Of a DNA stretch of 64,000 nucleotides, positions 22,922-35,196 are shown one piece after another. The position numbers and the translations under genes are program-made. Under the pieces are notes generated by a model, which searched no databases, was not told the origin of the DNA, and saw nothing but the letters and a program-made list of their open reading frames with translations. Numbering within the stretch: the first letter of the stretch is position 1; each line of letters begins with the position of its first letter. Source of the stretch: Protostelium mycophagum. Taxonomy: Eukaryota > Evosea > Variosea > Protosteliida > Protosteliaceae. The stretch spans positions 1 through 64,000 of the forward strand of contig KV921036.1 in the NCBI GenBank assembly GCA_002081555.1, given 5' to 3'.

Positions 22922-24763
22922 TTAAAGCTTGAAGAGAGCAGCAGCCAAGTTTTCAAAGTTGACTGATCCAAGACCGGTGAGTGGGTCCCATCCGGTGGTG
23001 GCGGTGAATCCATACTGGCAGCACACAGCTCCGAACTCTCCAGCACAGCAGTTGTTCTCTCCAGATGTGATGTCGTTGAAGATGTTCTTGGTGGTGGCGG
23101 ACAGCTTGTAGAGAGCGGGGTTGATAAATCCCAAAGAAGGCTTTCCAGCTTGGATTCTTCTGGCGTTGATGAGTGTCAACATTCCAGCGAACACGGGGGA
23201 AGAGGCAGAGGTTCCTGACACTTGTGTTAAAGAACCACCGACGTAGATGTTGTAGTTGTATCCGAGAACGGCAACATCGGGGTAACCTCTTCCCTTAGAG
23301 TTAAACTGGGAGGTGGGGGGCATGTTGGGTCCCTTCCTGGGAAGATGTCAGATATGACATTTATATTTGACGTTTGTTACGTACTTGAGGTAGTTGTTGA
23401 CAGCTGCGGTTTGGTAAGGAGGCTGAGCGAAAGTGACAGAGAAACCTCCTCCGGTTGTGATGAGTCCTCCAGTAGATGAAGAACAGGCGATCTACACTCA
23501 TAAGTCTGGTGTCGATCGTGTCAATGTGACATGATTACCTCAGGGTTACCGGCCTCGGGACCCTGTGTGGCACCGACAGCCACGACGTAAGGAGAAGTAG
23601 CGGGGAAAGAGGGGTTGAATCCACACTGAGAAGAATCGGATCTGGCCTGGAGAAGTACCTCAGCTCGCGCATTCTGAAACCAAAACATTTACCTCGTAAT
23701 TGGCAACACCATCATCTCCAGAAGAGACGGTGACGGTGATACCTCTGGTTCCAAGAATGCACAGCTCGGTGTTGAAGGACTTCATGTCATTGGCTGGGTT
23801 CTCTGTGGCGACGGATCCGTAACTGATGGAATGGACGAGAGGAGGGTTCTGCATGTTTCCAACAGCGGCAGCCCAGGTGTAGAAGGGGTCTTGGTCGGCG
23901 GGATCGACTCCCCAGAACCAAGTGGGAGAGTTCTGGGCGACGGCCATCATGTATTGGAGATCGAGGGTGGCTTCCACGCAGTTGTTGGGATCTGAGCATT
24001 GAGAGGCGTCATTGGGTCCGACAACCTTGGCGACGGGCTGGTTGGGGAGGTTGTATGTAGATTGGAAGGCGGCGATGTCGGCGGGATCGAAATCTTGGGT
24101 GTCCTCAAAGACAGATTGGGTGGCCTTGGGGTGTCCCTTGTTGGATTTGATGTTGTAGAATTGGTTGATGAAGGCGGGAGTGACAGTACCGTCGAGTCTG
24201 GGGGACACGATTTGTGTCTTAATGGAAGGGAAGACGATGGTGTTGGAGATAAAATCGATGTAGTTCTCCATGTGAGAGGGGATGGTGTAAGACTTGGTAC
24301 GGATGATGTGCTTGGCCTTTCCCTTTGTTGACACGAAATGGTGGAAATCGGCTTGGAAGACATCGTTCAATTGAGAGATAGGGGCGGTGATATGGATCCA
24401 GAATCCCTTTGTGACTGTCTCGAAACCGACGGATTCCAACCATGATTGGGCCTTGTTGAGGTTCTCATATGATCTAAACTTGCGGTTGGCCTCCTCTAAA
24501 GAGAGGTATCTGCCGTAGTATGTAGAGTTGGGATTGGCTTGTTCGTAGATGAGTGAGTTGCAAGAGCCGGCGGCGTCCTTCTGGTGCTTGACACTGACGA
24601 TGACGGTGTGGAGGTCATCCTTTGCTGCCCTAATGGTTCTTCTCCAGTGTGAATTGCAGCCGGGAGCACCTGCAAAGGCACAATGCTGGGATTGGATGGC
24701 GTTGAAAGTGACTGCGCCAGTTAGGGCGACGAGGCACAGAAGTAAAGAGGACGTGGCTCTCAT
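22922..24763 (-). CDS. Sedolisin (S53) protease, TPP1/physarolisin type
   Basis: A secreted or lysosomal serine-carboxyl peptidase active at low pH. From the N-terminus: signal peptide (MRATSSLLLCLVALTGAV), the pro-kumamolisin activation domain (YGRYLSLEEANRKF, GFWIHITAPISQL), then the S53 catalytic domain. Catalytic Glu and Asp are in CVEATLDLQYMM (spacing E-x3-D), the oxyanion Asp in SSGDDG, and the nucleophile in GTSASSP near 23215. The end GWDPLTGLG is the Ca2+-binding region. About 570 residues, normal for TPP1-like enzymes. Four exons. An upstream in-frame ATG exists at 24892 but the signal peptide favours 24763. Confidence 0.95.
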
Positions 24764-25002
24764 GTTGCTCTTCGTTTTTTGTGATGGACTCGAATGAAAG
24801 CTGGGCGGCTGACGTGGCCACGTCAATTCGGTAAGATACCGTGGATTACGGTAAGTCACCGATATTCTCGAATTCTCAAGATACACCATCATTCCCAGAT
24901 TTCTTCGCCCTCGGGGATGTAAGATGATGTCATCAAATCACTTGTGACTTCTTCGGTCACCAACCCCTTAGACATAAAAAATGGGGCAGAAAAACCTCCA
25001 CT

Positions 25003-25795
25003 TTATTTGGCGACCTCAAACTTTGAAGACAACTCGTAGATACCCACACTCTCGCTAATCTTGTCGTCATAGTCCGTCTGAAATCATAAGAAACAACAGG
25101 TTCGACTCTTTTTTTAAGCAGGAAAGGATGCGAGAGACAAATAGAATGAGAACCCACCCAATCGCCCTCGGTGAAATCGACCTCAAAAACGGTACCCTTC
25201 TCTCCCTCTGCCGTGAAGCCAGCCTATTCTAACTCAGTACATTTGGAATTTAATGAAAGTAATCTCACTCTTGGCTCATACTCCACGATATCGATGCCAC
25301 GACATTCAAACTAAAGAACATCATCTTTTGATCAAACATGTAAAAATGTACGGATAAAATAGACGAAAAGATGTACCATGGCGATGGGTGCGAATTTTCC
25401 AGAGTGTTCTGCTGTATATTTCTTGAAAGGAGGTATGATCTCTATGTTGTGATCTCTCTTGCAAGCCTTGCACTTGGCGACCTGCATCATCAGATTGATC
25501 AAGTAACTTCCTACTCACATAGTGGCATTCGACCTTGCCATTTGGTGTAGAGAATGTTTCCTTCATTCATTTGAGAAAGGATGACGATGACAATAATCTA
25601 CGTACCTCTGGTGAGATGTATTGAAGTTTCTCACTTTTCTCTCCACAATTGGAGCAGGCAGTCTGTTGATTGAAATCAGTAGTTTGTCACTTGGTTAACT
25701 AGGAATACCTTGATATAGAATCTAGTGTCCACATCTGGAGCAAGAGACGCGATGTGATCAAGATCTGCCTTTAGGAGAAGATTTAATTTGACCAT
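25003..25795 (-). CDS. CZIB: CXXC zinc-binding protein, DUF866/CZIB family
   Basis: A small conserved protein (about 160 residues) matching human CZIB/C1orf123 along its length. It starts MVKLNLLLKADLDHI, has two CxxC pairs (CSNCGEKSEK and CKACKRDHNIEI) that bind zinc, then FECRGIDIVEYEP and GFTAEGEKGTVF, and ends with DWTDYDDKISESVGIYEL. Function of the family is poorly known. Five or six short exons. Confidence 0.92.
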
Positions 25796-26228
25796 GATGC
25801 GATTGTTTGGTTGTTTGGAATCAACAAAACACAAAGGCAATTCTGAAATCTGCGAAACGCAACAAAAACAATTTGAATTTTAAAATTTAAAAATTCGAAC
25901 TTTCTCAAAGGAGTAAAAAGTGGTACAAAATGGGTATTGAAGCACTCATCAAAATTGTTTGGATTAAGTATCAATGACTCGATTTATGAGGCATTTTTTC
26001 AAGCACTGAGTTTCGTTCCCATATCAATTACAAGGTATCCGAAAATCAATCAAACAAAGCATTGGAAGCAACATCAAACAAACCCTTTTTTCAAAGCACA
26101 TTTGGACCAATTTTATGCACAGCAATGTCTTGTTTGTGTGAATTGATTTGCTACAACTCCAAAGGAACACAAGCCACAACATTTTAAATGAATTTTGTTT
26201 ACACTCTACAACTGGACGAGCCCAAAAA
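25796..26228. other. Intergenic, A/T-rich
   Basis: 433 bp between CZIB (-) and the coiled-coil gene (+). A/T-rich with an inverted repeat (TTTTAAAATTTAAAAA type at about 25877). Only tiny open frames; nothing else seen. Confidence 0.4.
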
Positions 26229-27117
26229 ATGGTGCCAGTGACGGATTCTTTTCTGGATGGCATTCACAACAGACAACACAACAGACAACACAACATGAGA
26301 CCTAAACGTGGGAGCGTTGTTCCTGTACGTCTCTTTAGAATCTCAATCCCTCTTTAAAAAAGACAACTCATCAACCTAGGAGGTCATCCTGGTGGGATTT
26401 CAGATTGAGACCAAACGAAGGAAAAAGAACCAAGAAGATATCCAAGAGACAGAGAAACCGGTAGGAGTTCTGATCATCCTTTGTACACAACCACGATCTG
26501 ATCACATTTCGATCATCTTCTGACCAACTTAGGCTCCTGTCTCTGGTGCATGCAAGAGAGGTGAGTAATCTTCAGAATATGCCGTCCATTTTGATCAAAC
26601 CCCAGGCAAGGGAACTGAAGGAGATAAGGGGAACGGTACGCACTGAATCCATTTAAATCCACTCATAACGTTCAGACAAGTTCGAGCAGGTTCATGATCA
26701 ACTAAAGGCAGTGATCACCAACATAGACGCCAGAATTGTTGAACTCTGCCAATCTTCGGAGGATTTATCCGAGAACAACGCCCGCATTAGACGGCTGGAG
26801 GTGAGTCCATTTTCCTCCGTCATCTCACGCTCCGAAGATGGAAAGAATCCTATACGCCGAGAGATTAGCTGTTGTACAGAGACTCAAGGACAGAAAGACT
26901 GGACTGGAGGTAAGACGGTGGTGCGGTGTCATGATCTGAAAATGAGAGTTCTGAGGATGGAGTTTCTGAAGACAAACGACCTCTGTGTGAAAGTGGGAAT
27001 GATGAGATAAAGATTCTACAAAGACATCTCAATTTTTGTACAGAACATTTGTTTTTGAAAGCTTATTTTTTCAAGGAAGGCAAAGCATCAAATGATGTTG
27101 ATCTAACAATCAAATAG
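26229..27117 (+). CDS. Small coiled-coil protein, unknown
   Basis: A small spliced gene of about seven exons, not recognised. The chosen start (MVPVTDSFLDGIHNRQHNRQ) runs through a 12-bp tandem repeat at about 26266-26293 encoding NRQH twice; a later start at 26295 (MRPKRGSVVP) is also possible. The protein is hydrophilic: basic region (ETKRRKKNQED), then a predicted coiled coil (DKFEQVHDQLKAVITNIDAR and ENNARIRRLEMERILYAERL) and an acidic tail. Heptad-like spacing is seen over about 70 residues. It converges on HYPK with 16 bp between stop codons. The last exon join is the least certain. Confidence 0.55.
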
Positions 27118-27133
27118 CCGTTGACTCGCCATT

Positions 27134-27603
27134 TTAATGACTAAAGATCAGAGTGTTCAAGGCCTTCTTGATGTCTCCTCCATGTTCTCTGAGGGTTCTA
27201 TCTGCTTCCACTGCAGTAAGATTTAATTCATTTTGTAACAGCTGAGTGTCCTCCTTCTTGACAACAACCGCGGCTAGCTCCTTCTCTCTACAAAAGATCA
27301 ACACAAAATGAATCAGTGTAGAAGACAAGATGATCATAATTCTCTTGAAATCTAATTACCTTTGTGCCTTGGCAAGTTGTTCTTGTTTTGTTGCTGCAAA
27401 AAGAGCTTGGACGTTCTGAAATCGGATTAGGTGTCTAACATCACATCTTTAAAGCGTACCTGGTGTGCCTTTTTTGTATCGAACTCAAAATGTGAGTCTA
27501 CTGAGTCAGTGCTGACAGCATTTAACGCCTGAGCTTGTTCCTTTTGTGATTGTGTCTTCACAGCCTGCTCTTCCTGCTCGATATCTTCTTGTTCGTCGGC
27601 CAT
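27134..27603 (-). CDS. HYPK: HYPK, NatA-associated UBA protein
   Basis: A small acidic protein (about 110 residues) matching huntingtin-interacting protein K. The N-terminus is Gln/Glu-rich (MADEQEDIEQEEQAVK), the middle has NVQALFAATKQEQLAKAQRE, and the C-terminal UBA-like domain reads KEDTQLLQNELNLTAVEADR then TLREHGGDIKKALNTLI. The family binds the NAA15-NAA10 N-terminal acetyltransferase at the ribosome and regulates it. Three exons. It shares an 87-bp divergent promoter with the cyclase gene. Confidence 0.92.
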
Positions 27604-27690
27604 GGTGATCTGATATGTGATCTGGAAGCAAAAAGATTTTTTTCCAAAAAAAACGAATTTTGATTTTTTAATCGGCGACCACACACAACA
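27604..27690. promoter_or_regulatory. 87-bp bidirectional promoter
   Basis: Only 87 bp separate the start codons of HYPK (-, at 27603) and the adenylyl cyclase (+, at 27691). Both promoters and both 5' UTRs must lie here or overlap the neighbouring coding sequence. The interval is A/T-rich with a CAAAAAG...TTTTTT stretch and no clear TATA. Confidence 0.6.
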
Positions 27691-30600
27691 ATGCAAGGAA
27701 GTGAGGTGGAGCCTCCAAGAAGGTGAATCGAAAATAAAATCAGTGAGATCACATTAAATGTCACAGAAGGAGGGGATCCACTTCATCTCGATTGCCTCCA
27801 GAGGAGAGATATGAAACTGATTATCTGGAGGTCAGAATTCATCGTGATGTTGTCACTCATCCTAATAGTTTCGAGACGCTACGACCCTACGCTCTATAGG
27901 ATCATTCGTGCCTCGTATTGCCTTTGATATAATCAAGCAACAATTCGAGGTAGCTCCCTCAGATCTTCCCTTCTGATCAAATTCAGTCCGCTTGGACATC
28001 AACAGGTGCAAATGAAGAGATTAAATTGGCTCCCTTTATGGATGACGTGGACATTGTTCATCTTTGGGTCGACGTATCCGGTTTCACCATCTTGGCGGAG
28101 AAGTAAGGTCACTTGAAATCGTGAAATGTTCTTAATGATCAACAGATTACACGAGCGGTTCAGCAGAGCAGAAGGAGAAGAAAAATTAACCTTAATTTTA
28201 AACGAATATTTCACACAAATGAACACCATAATCGAATCAAATGGAGGGTGCATTTTCAAAATCGCAGGAGGTACATCACTGATACAGCTTAACATGTTGA
28301 TTTCTACAGATGCCGTTTCTGTCGTGTGGCAGTACAAGACTGTACAACAGCTGGATCGGTGTTTTGCATTGTCCGTCAACACGGCATTGGATATACAGAG
28401 GAGGTTAACAGATTATCATCCTTCTTTATTGCAGACAGAAACTCTGTCATGTAAAGTAGCTATAGGTAGTCATCATCACGATTTTTGTTTGTGCATGAAC
28501 GTAAAACTTTGGTTTTCCAAATTAACTGGAATTTTTGTTAAAGAATATTTTATTTTTTGGAGTATAATATTTAATAAAAAACAATCTCAGAAATGGTGAT
28601 GACGTCATCAAAGGGTTGGGACGGGCCCAATTCCTGTTAGTAGGAGGTGTCAGGAATTCATACGAGACGGTGATGTATGGATATCCGATATATCAGACAA
28701 CACAGGCCAGTGAAGAGGCGGTCAAGGGAGACATCGTCTTCTCCAGGAGGGCTTGGCGGGAATTCGTGACAGCTGTCAACCGGAGGAAGGTTCAATTGAT
28801 TAGGACGAATGGTTCGGTCGTACGGTGATTTTTTCGGATTTTTTCTGGTGAAAATCAGAATTATTTTATTTTATTGATTTATTCAGAAATAAGGAGGAGA
28901 TATCATCTTTAAAGCCTCATAACTGCCGAAGTTTTCACTACGAAAAACTCCCGCCAGATTTTAAATTCGAAATTTTAAAAGAAGAGTGGCCGTCACCGAG
29001 ATGCACATACATCAGACCGGATGATGATAACCCTTCTATCAATCGTTTATTCACCGCACTGCTCATGCAGTTGGTGCCCCCCGTCGTTGTAGAGAGAGTG
29101 GGTGCCATATCCGAGGGGTGGCAATCGGAATTACGGCAGGTCAGTAAGGGCGTTGTAAACGGTGAAAGAATAATAATAAATAATAATAAATATATTTAAT
29201 AAATAAAAATAATAAAAGATAGGTGTCCGTAGCGTTTGTCTTGTTGAAGGGAGTGGTTCCAGAAGTAACAGCAGAGGATAGAGATCCACGATCAGATTGG
29301 AAGGTTCGTACACGAGATTTCCCCGAAATTTCATCGTTGTAGATTGACATTATGACAGCAAAAAGGCAGGACCGGGAGTTTTTTCTTGGAATCATTTTCA
29401 GAGCTCAACGACACGGTCAAAACGAAGCCCGAATTACTGGAAAAAATTCAGGCCGTTTTCGCGGAAATTCAAAAACTGGTGAGGGCGGGAGATTCAAAAT
29501 TTAAATTCTTAACGGTCGAAGGTCTTCAATATCGGCGGGATGATTAGACAGTTTTTATTAGACGATAAAGGCCTCGTGTGCATCTTAGTCTTTGGCATGC
29601 ACGCACACGGAGATGACACGGACAGGGCCGTGTCTTGTGCTTTACAGATGCACGACAAATTGAATAAGATGGATGTGCAACACTCTATAGGCCTCACTAC
29701 GGGGAGGGCATTCTGTGGATCTGTGGGGTCAACCAATAGGTATGACGTCATCATGTCTTCTGACTACAATTTTAATTTTTAATTAACTGTGCGAGCAAGC
29801 GTCACAATAAAATGAACTCCACAAAAAAATTCGATTTTTGGCGTTGTAGATTGACATCTTCAGGCGGGAGTTTAGTGTTGTGGGGGACATGGTCAACTTA
29901 TCAGCGAGGCTCATGAGCGCCGCCAAAACTTCAAACGAGGGGATTTTATGCGATCAAAACACGTACAACCAGTCCAGAAATAACTTCTTGTTCAGGGAAT
30001 TGAAGCCCATCAATGTCAAAGGAAAATCCCGTCCTATCAACATCTATTCTCCATCTGCTGCGGTAAGTGATGTCATATGATTTTTGCTGGGATATCTTAT
30101 CGGGAGTGAGATGTCTCTACTATGTCTTCACCTTGTGTGAAACAAAAATATTGTAAATATTGTCATCCACTACAACGTTGTGGTTCTACGTACAGTGTGG
30201 TGCGGTTTTCCTGCAACAAAATACCTTGTGAAAACACGGATGATATCTCGGTCTGATATCATGACAGCTGACACACAAAAGAGAGAGCCAGTCGGGATTC
30301 CCTACTGTGGGGAGAAATCACGAGCTAAAAATAGCCTACAATGCTATCAAAGATTACATCAAAGGTAAAAGGAAGTGGGGGGTACTCATTGTAGAAGGCG
30401 ATAAAGGCACTGGGAAGAGCCACATCTTCAACAGTGTTATGAACTATACCAGAAGGGTAAATCAATTCACAACCATCATATTTTTGCATCTTTCAACTTT
30501 CCAAGGATCAAGTGAACACTGATGACTACACAGCTTGTCCGCGGTTTGCACAAGTATAAACCAGAACTATCTGTGACCATCATATCGGGCACAGCGTCGC

Positions 30601-33600
30601 CTTTAGAGATGAACACTCCGTTCTTCGCGCTCCGCACTGGCTTCCAGGAATTACTGAGGGCTTTTCCAGACATCTTCAAATTTCTTCGGGAAAACATACC
30701 CTCACTGACGGACGACATGGAGGTATGATATCTCGATGACGTCACATGGCACAAAAGATCGGGACGTTGTAGATGTTGATAATTCCAGGTGGAAGAGGAG
30801 CAGGGCAACCCCCTCATGGCGAGCTTCACGCATGAATCACTATCTCTTGACTACGGTGATGACGTATGTAATCGTTTCTATGGTGATTTACGTCAAGCCA
30901 GACTCGAAATTTCGACGAAATTTCGGAGAATCATTGTAGATACTGAACAGGCGTAGGTGGCGGCCGGAATGATGAGATTGAAGGAGATCGTCAGGTCAAA
31001 AAATAACCCGCTCTCCTCGAATAATATGGCAGCTGACACGTTATTGGACCAGCTTATAGAGGTAATCCTATTCTGTGCATCAACTATTCTTCTGTCCTCC
31101 TCTTACCACAGAAGCAATATTGTTGCGGACTGAATGATATAAGGTATTGCGAGATATGCTGCAAAGATACACACAAGATCACAAATTGATCATATTGTTA
31201 GAAGGTAGATTGAGATGTCGTCGAATGGTATTTATACAACGTTGTAGATGTGCACTGGCTTGACAGATCATCATGGGAGATGATACATAGGATATCCAGA
31301 TCATTACCCGTATTAATTATGATCACAACAAGGCCGATTGGCAGCAGTGACATTGAGGTGAAATTTCAATCAATTTTCAAGTGTAACATTTGTCATGCAC
31401 ATATTTTTATCTGTGGCAAAGCTCCAATAATAAAATGATCTCTTCAATATTATATTACAAGAATCTCTAGAGGCACAAGATGACAACTTTAGGCGTTGAC
31501 AGAGCTGCAACAATGCCACAGGATGTATCTTAATAGAATGGAACCAGTAGACATAGCTTCCCTCTTGTGTGCAAAATTCGAATTGCAAGATATCTCACCG
31601 GACGTCGTCAAACTGGTCAGAAATTTCCTCGAATTTTCAGTTCTGATTCGTTGTAGATATGGGATAAGTCAGACGGAAATCCTTTCTTCTCAATCGAGTT
31701 ATTACGCAGTATGTTGGAATCAGGCATGGCCGTTGTAGATGAAGAAGCCATGTCCGATTTTTTGAACAAATCCATGAGACGGGTGAAGATGTGCAGGTTG
31801 AGCATGTCTACCCCGCATGCGGAATTGCAACTACCACAGACGTTAGAGGGTGTTATCACTTCCAGAATAGACAGGCTGCCTTTCGATCTTCTCGAAATAC
31901 TGAAGGTGGGTGTCTCAAATCATTGTGCCGGCACAAAAAATAGATCCGGCACGAAAAATGGAGCCGGTATAAAATATTGAGATATTTCAGGCCGGGTCTG
32001 TGATAGGGCCTGTGTTCACGGAACAAACAATTCAAGGAATTTTACCGGGAGAAATGGCTCATGGTGTGAATGATAGATTGGACCAATTGATTGATCTCGG
32101 TCTCATTGTGTTGGTCCCACCAGATTCGAGTAACCATTATCTATTTTTTATTGTAGAACTGAACGAAGTTTTTTCCTTTGTCTCGCTATAATATTTTTAA
32201 TTTATAATGATTTATAAAATTTGTATATTTTATACCATGAAAATGGCTCGTTGTAGATGTATGTATTTATGACATAAATAGCCAAAGCACCGTTGAACAA
32301 ATCATTGTCCATACCAGTTGTGTACCGATTCGCCCACATCACGATCCAAGAGGTAACATTCTGACACATGTCACAAATGTCAAAATGACACTTCAGGTAT
32401 GCTATGACATGATCACCTTTCAACAAAAGAGGGATCTTCACAAGCGCATCGCTTTGAATCTGGAACAAAGAGACCATAATTCCAAACAACATATTCTATT
32501 TTTACTCGCCCATCACTGGAGACAAGGTGGAGAAGCAGCCCGCGCAATAGAATATTACGAACAGGTCAGTTTTCCGCGAAATTTCCGAGAAATTTCTGAG
32601 AGATTTCCGTGAGATTTCTGAGAGATTTAGGCGGGAGAACAAGCTTATCAATTGTTTTCGGATGAAGGAATGAAGATTTATATGGAGTTGGTGGATTGTC
32701 TGTTTGAATCCCACGATTACATGTTAAACGAACCCGAACTGAAAGCACTAAAAATAGCCAAAGCATGCCATCGCGTTGTAGAATCTTCTTTCCAGGTACG
32801 ATCAGAAATTTCCTGGAAATTTGCTGAAGATGTTCAGGGAACTGGAAATAATATCAAGTACGATTATTTGCGAAAAGGCCTCAACGTGTGCGGCATCAAT
32901 ATGCCAAAAGGTTACGAGACACTGTCATCCTCTGTGGAAGATTCTTGGAAAAATACACTCAAGAATTACTGGATGGTGAGATTTTATTGACATCTACAAC
33001 GTTGTAGATTAACCGAAAAAGTTTGGAAGGATATATATGAGGGAGAATTTTCCGTGGTTATTCAGGTCATATCCATGTGATTGCAACAAGGGCAAAGTTC
33101 GGGTAAGCGAGATTTCACCGAAATTTCAACGCGTTTCATTCTGATGAAACCAAGATATCTGCATCTCATCTCTTGACACTCTTGTCGTATATAAACACTC
33201 TTAACGCGAAAGGCGCGGTTTATCCCGCGCTCTTAGCGGTAAGATACGCCAGCCCCATCCAGGGCTGCTGGGACGAGGTGAGATTTCCACGAACTTTCGA
33301 GATTAAATGTTACAGAAACGCCACATATACGAGAGTGCCGCAGCCACGCTCTTGTCTAATGGCTGGCTGATTACAGGGAGATACCTCTATTCGAAAAGAA
33401 ATAATTTCCCAGCTACAATTGGCTTGAACCAAAAACAAATTTTCTACGCACAAGCTCTCAGTATGTTTTCTTGACGAATATCTATTTTTATTTTCAAATG
33501 ATTATCTACAACGAGACTGACCGAAATAGATTTGGCTTGTGCTGCTCGTTGGGAGGAATTGTGGGAGATGGCCGTGGAACATCTGCGTAAATCGGCGGCA

Positions 33601-35174
33601 GTGGGCGACAGCTTTGGTACAGCCACGGCAAAGTTCAGCCTGGCGGTACAATGCCTCACCCACAGACTGAGTATTTCTGAAGCCATAGAGTACTGTTCTG
33701 GAGTTTTTGAAGAGGTCTGTCTCCATAATTGATCAGGATTTCAAGTTGAAAAATCACCTTTTTTCTGGGACTATGCCAAGTGAATTCTGTCAATGGGTAC
33801 AGATATTGCTGCAGCGCAGCACAAATTCACACACAAAATGGTTAAAAAATGATTGCCTATTTCAAGCATGCTTCTTCCAATTTGGTTGAAAACTGTCAGG
33901 TACATGGAGATTTCATGCAAATGTCGGTTCCCAACGTGGGCAGAATGTGTCTGTATTTCATATTACAACAGAATCTCATGGAAAAGGTCTGAGTCTTTCC
34001 CGCCAAAAAGCTGACTCGTTGTAGATAGAGACGAAGAAAGAGGCCAAGATTCTGAAAGCGCTGGAGAGAAGGGCGAGGTCCAGTTTGGTGTTTGAAAGAC
34101 TATTCGTCCGAACTACGCTGGCCAAGTATGTAGACAGATTTTAATTGCTGTAATATTTATCTGCATGATGGCAAGCTAAATATTCAACAGATATTACCTG
34201 TCGGTGAACAACTACAACCGGGCGATCTACCACTTGAGCCGAGTTCACGATGCGGCGGAGAGCCTCTCCCAACACATACTGTCTTATTCAACCATCGTCT
34301 TTCTGTCCTGGTATTTAGATGTCGTATGTGACATCGCGGAAAGGATCCTTCAAAACAATATAGAGACGGAGCTGATTGACGATAAGATGGAGGAACTCTT
34401 GAGGTGAGTTACTTGTTCTCCATTTTCTGTAGAACTACGCGGCGGTCATCAATGATGCTGAAGAATTTTGCTGCCTGCGGCTCTGCCGCAGTCAGGTCCA
34501 AAAACTAGAGATAGAGGTCTTCAAAGAGATGACATTTGTAGACAATTATATACCTGGTCCACAGAATGCCTGCGTCACCTGAGGATGTCCGTGTCTTATA
34601 TGGTATCAGTAAGACCCCTCGTCTCGTTATACCAAGGCAGAGTGGAGAGGATTTTTTTGGGCGACGAGCTTGCCGCAGAGAAATTATATCTGCAAGCCGA
34701 ACAGCAATCAAAACAGGCGGAGACGCACGCGGTTCAGGTGTGTTTTACATCGTCGCAAATGATCTGTCATCGTTGTAGATGACACACGCTAGGTATTATC
34801 GTATCGAGAGCTGTCAAAACTGTCAATATTGCCATGGGATGTCAGGTCTTCGTACATCGACGAGGCCGAGAAGATGTACGGAAATGGACGCATTTTTCCG
34901 CTCATCCAACAAGCTCGTGAGGCTCTACAACGAGACACATCCAAGCAGGTACAATATATTTCTTGGCCGTAGATTCTGACACTAACAGACGCCTCGAGAG
35001 GAGGCTGCTTCTTCTTCATACACCACATCTACAACGGAAAAAGGAAAGAGAATGCAATTGTTTTGGCGCACGCAACAACAGCGGCGGCTCGGGAAGAGGC
35101 TGGCGTACTGTGTCATCGCCTCGGGTGTTCTTTTCGGTGTAGTCAAGCTGGTCCATCATTTTTGGAAGGAATAA
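27691..35174 (+). CDS. ADCY10-type adenylyl cyclase, C-terminal TM anchor
   Basis: A very large many-exon gene related to 'soluble' adenylyl cyclase (ADCY10). Exon 1 reads MQGSEVEPPRR; the start fits the frame of all following exons. Cyclase domain C1 has DIVHLWVDVSGFTILAEK and GGCIFKIAGDAVSVVW (metal Asp residues in both). C2 has GLVCILVFGMHAHGDD, HSIGLTTGRAFCGSVG and FSVVGDMVNLSARLM. A P-loop NTPase follows (VEGDKGTGKSHIFN, LLEDVHWLDRSSW as Walker B), then a long helical TPR-like region to the end. The C-terminus is unusual: after a basic stretch (QQQRRLGKRL) lies one hydrophobic segment (AYCVIASGVLFGVVKLVHHF), then WKE and stop, a tail-anchor. It should make cAMP, in the family regulated by bicarbonate and Ca2+. 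Many introns end in CGTTGTAG. Confidence 0.92.
32992..33009. repeat. Intronic palindrome ATCTACAACGTTGTAGAT
   Basis: A perfect 18-nt palindrome in a cyclase intron. Close versions: 9805-9822 (one change) and 17518-17538 (arms separated by TGAC). Half-sites, TCTACAACG or CGTTGTAGA, occur in dozens of introns on both strands across the window, very often exactly at the 3' splice site (CGTTGTAG then exon): for example 29335-29342, 31240-31247, 31649-31656, 34017-34024, 34771-34778, 59149-59156, 59678-59685, 61172-61179, 62223-62230 and 62465-62472, and in minus genes 35443-35450, 35672-35679, 36567-36574 and 63235-63242. Confidence 0.9.
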
Positions 35175-35196
35175 AAGGATATTTGTATAGACCAGT

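Noticed and set aside
30172-30190. TACAACGTTGTGG in a cyclase intron as a 3' splice site
   Set aside because: No TAG and no exon follows; only a decayed palindrome.
34924-34937. CTCTACAACGAGAC inside a cyclase exon (also 11651 and 42461) as embedded intron elements
   Set aside because: These copies are read through in frame (LYNE, IYNG, LYNG) within conserved exons; probably chance or functional coding.
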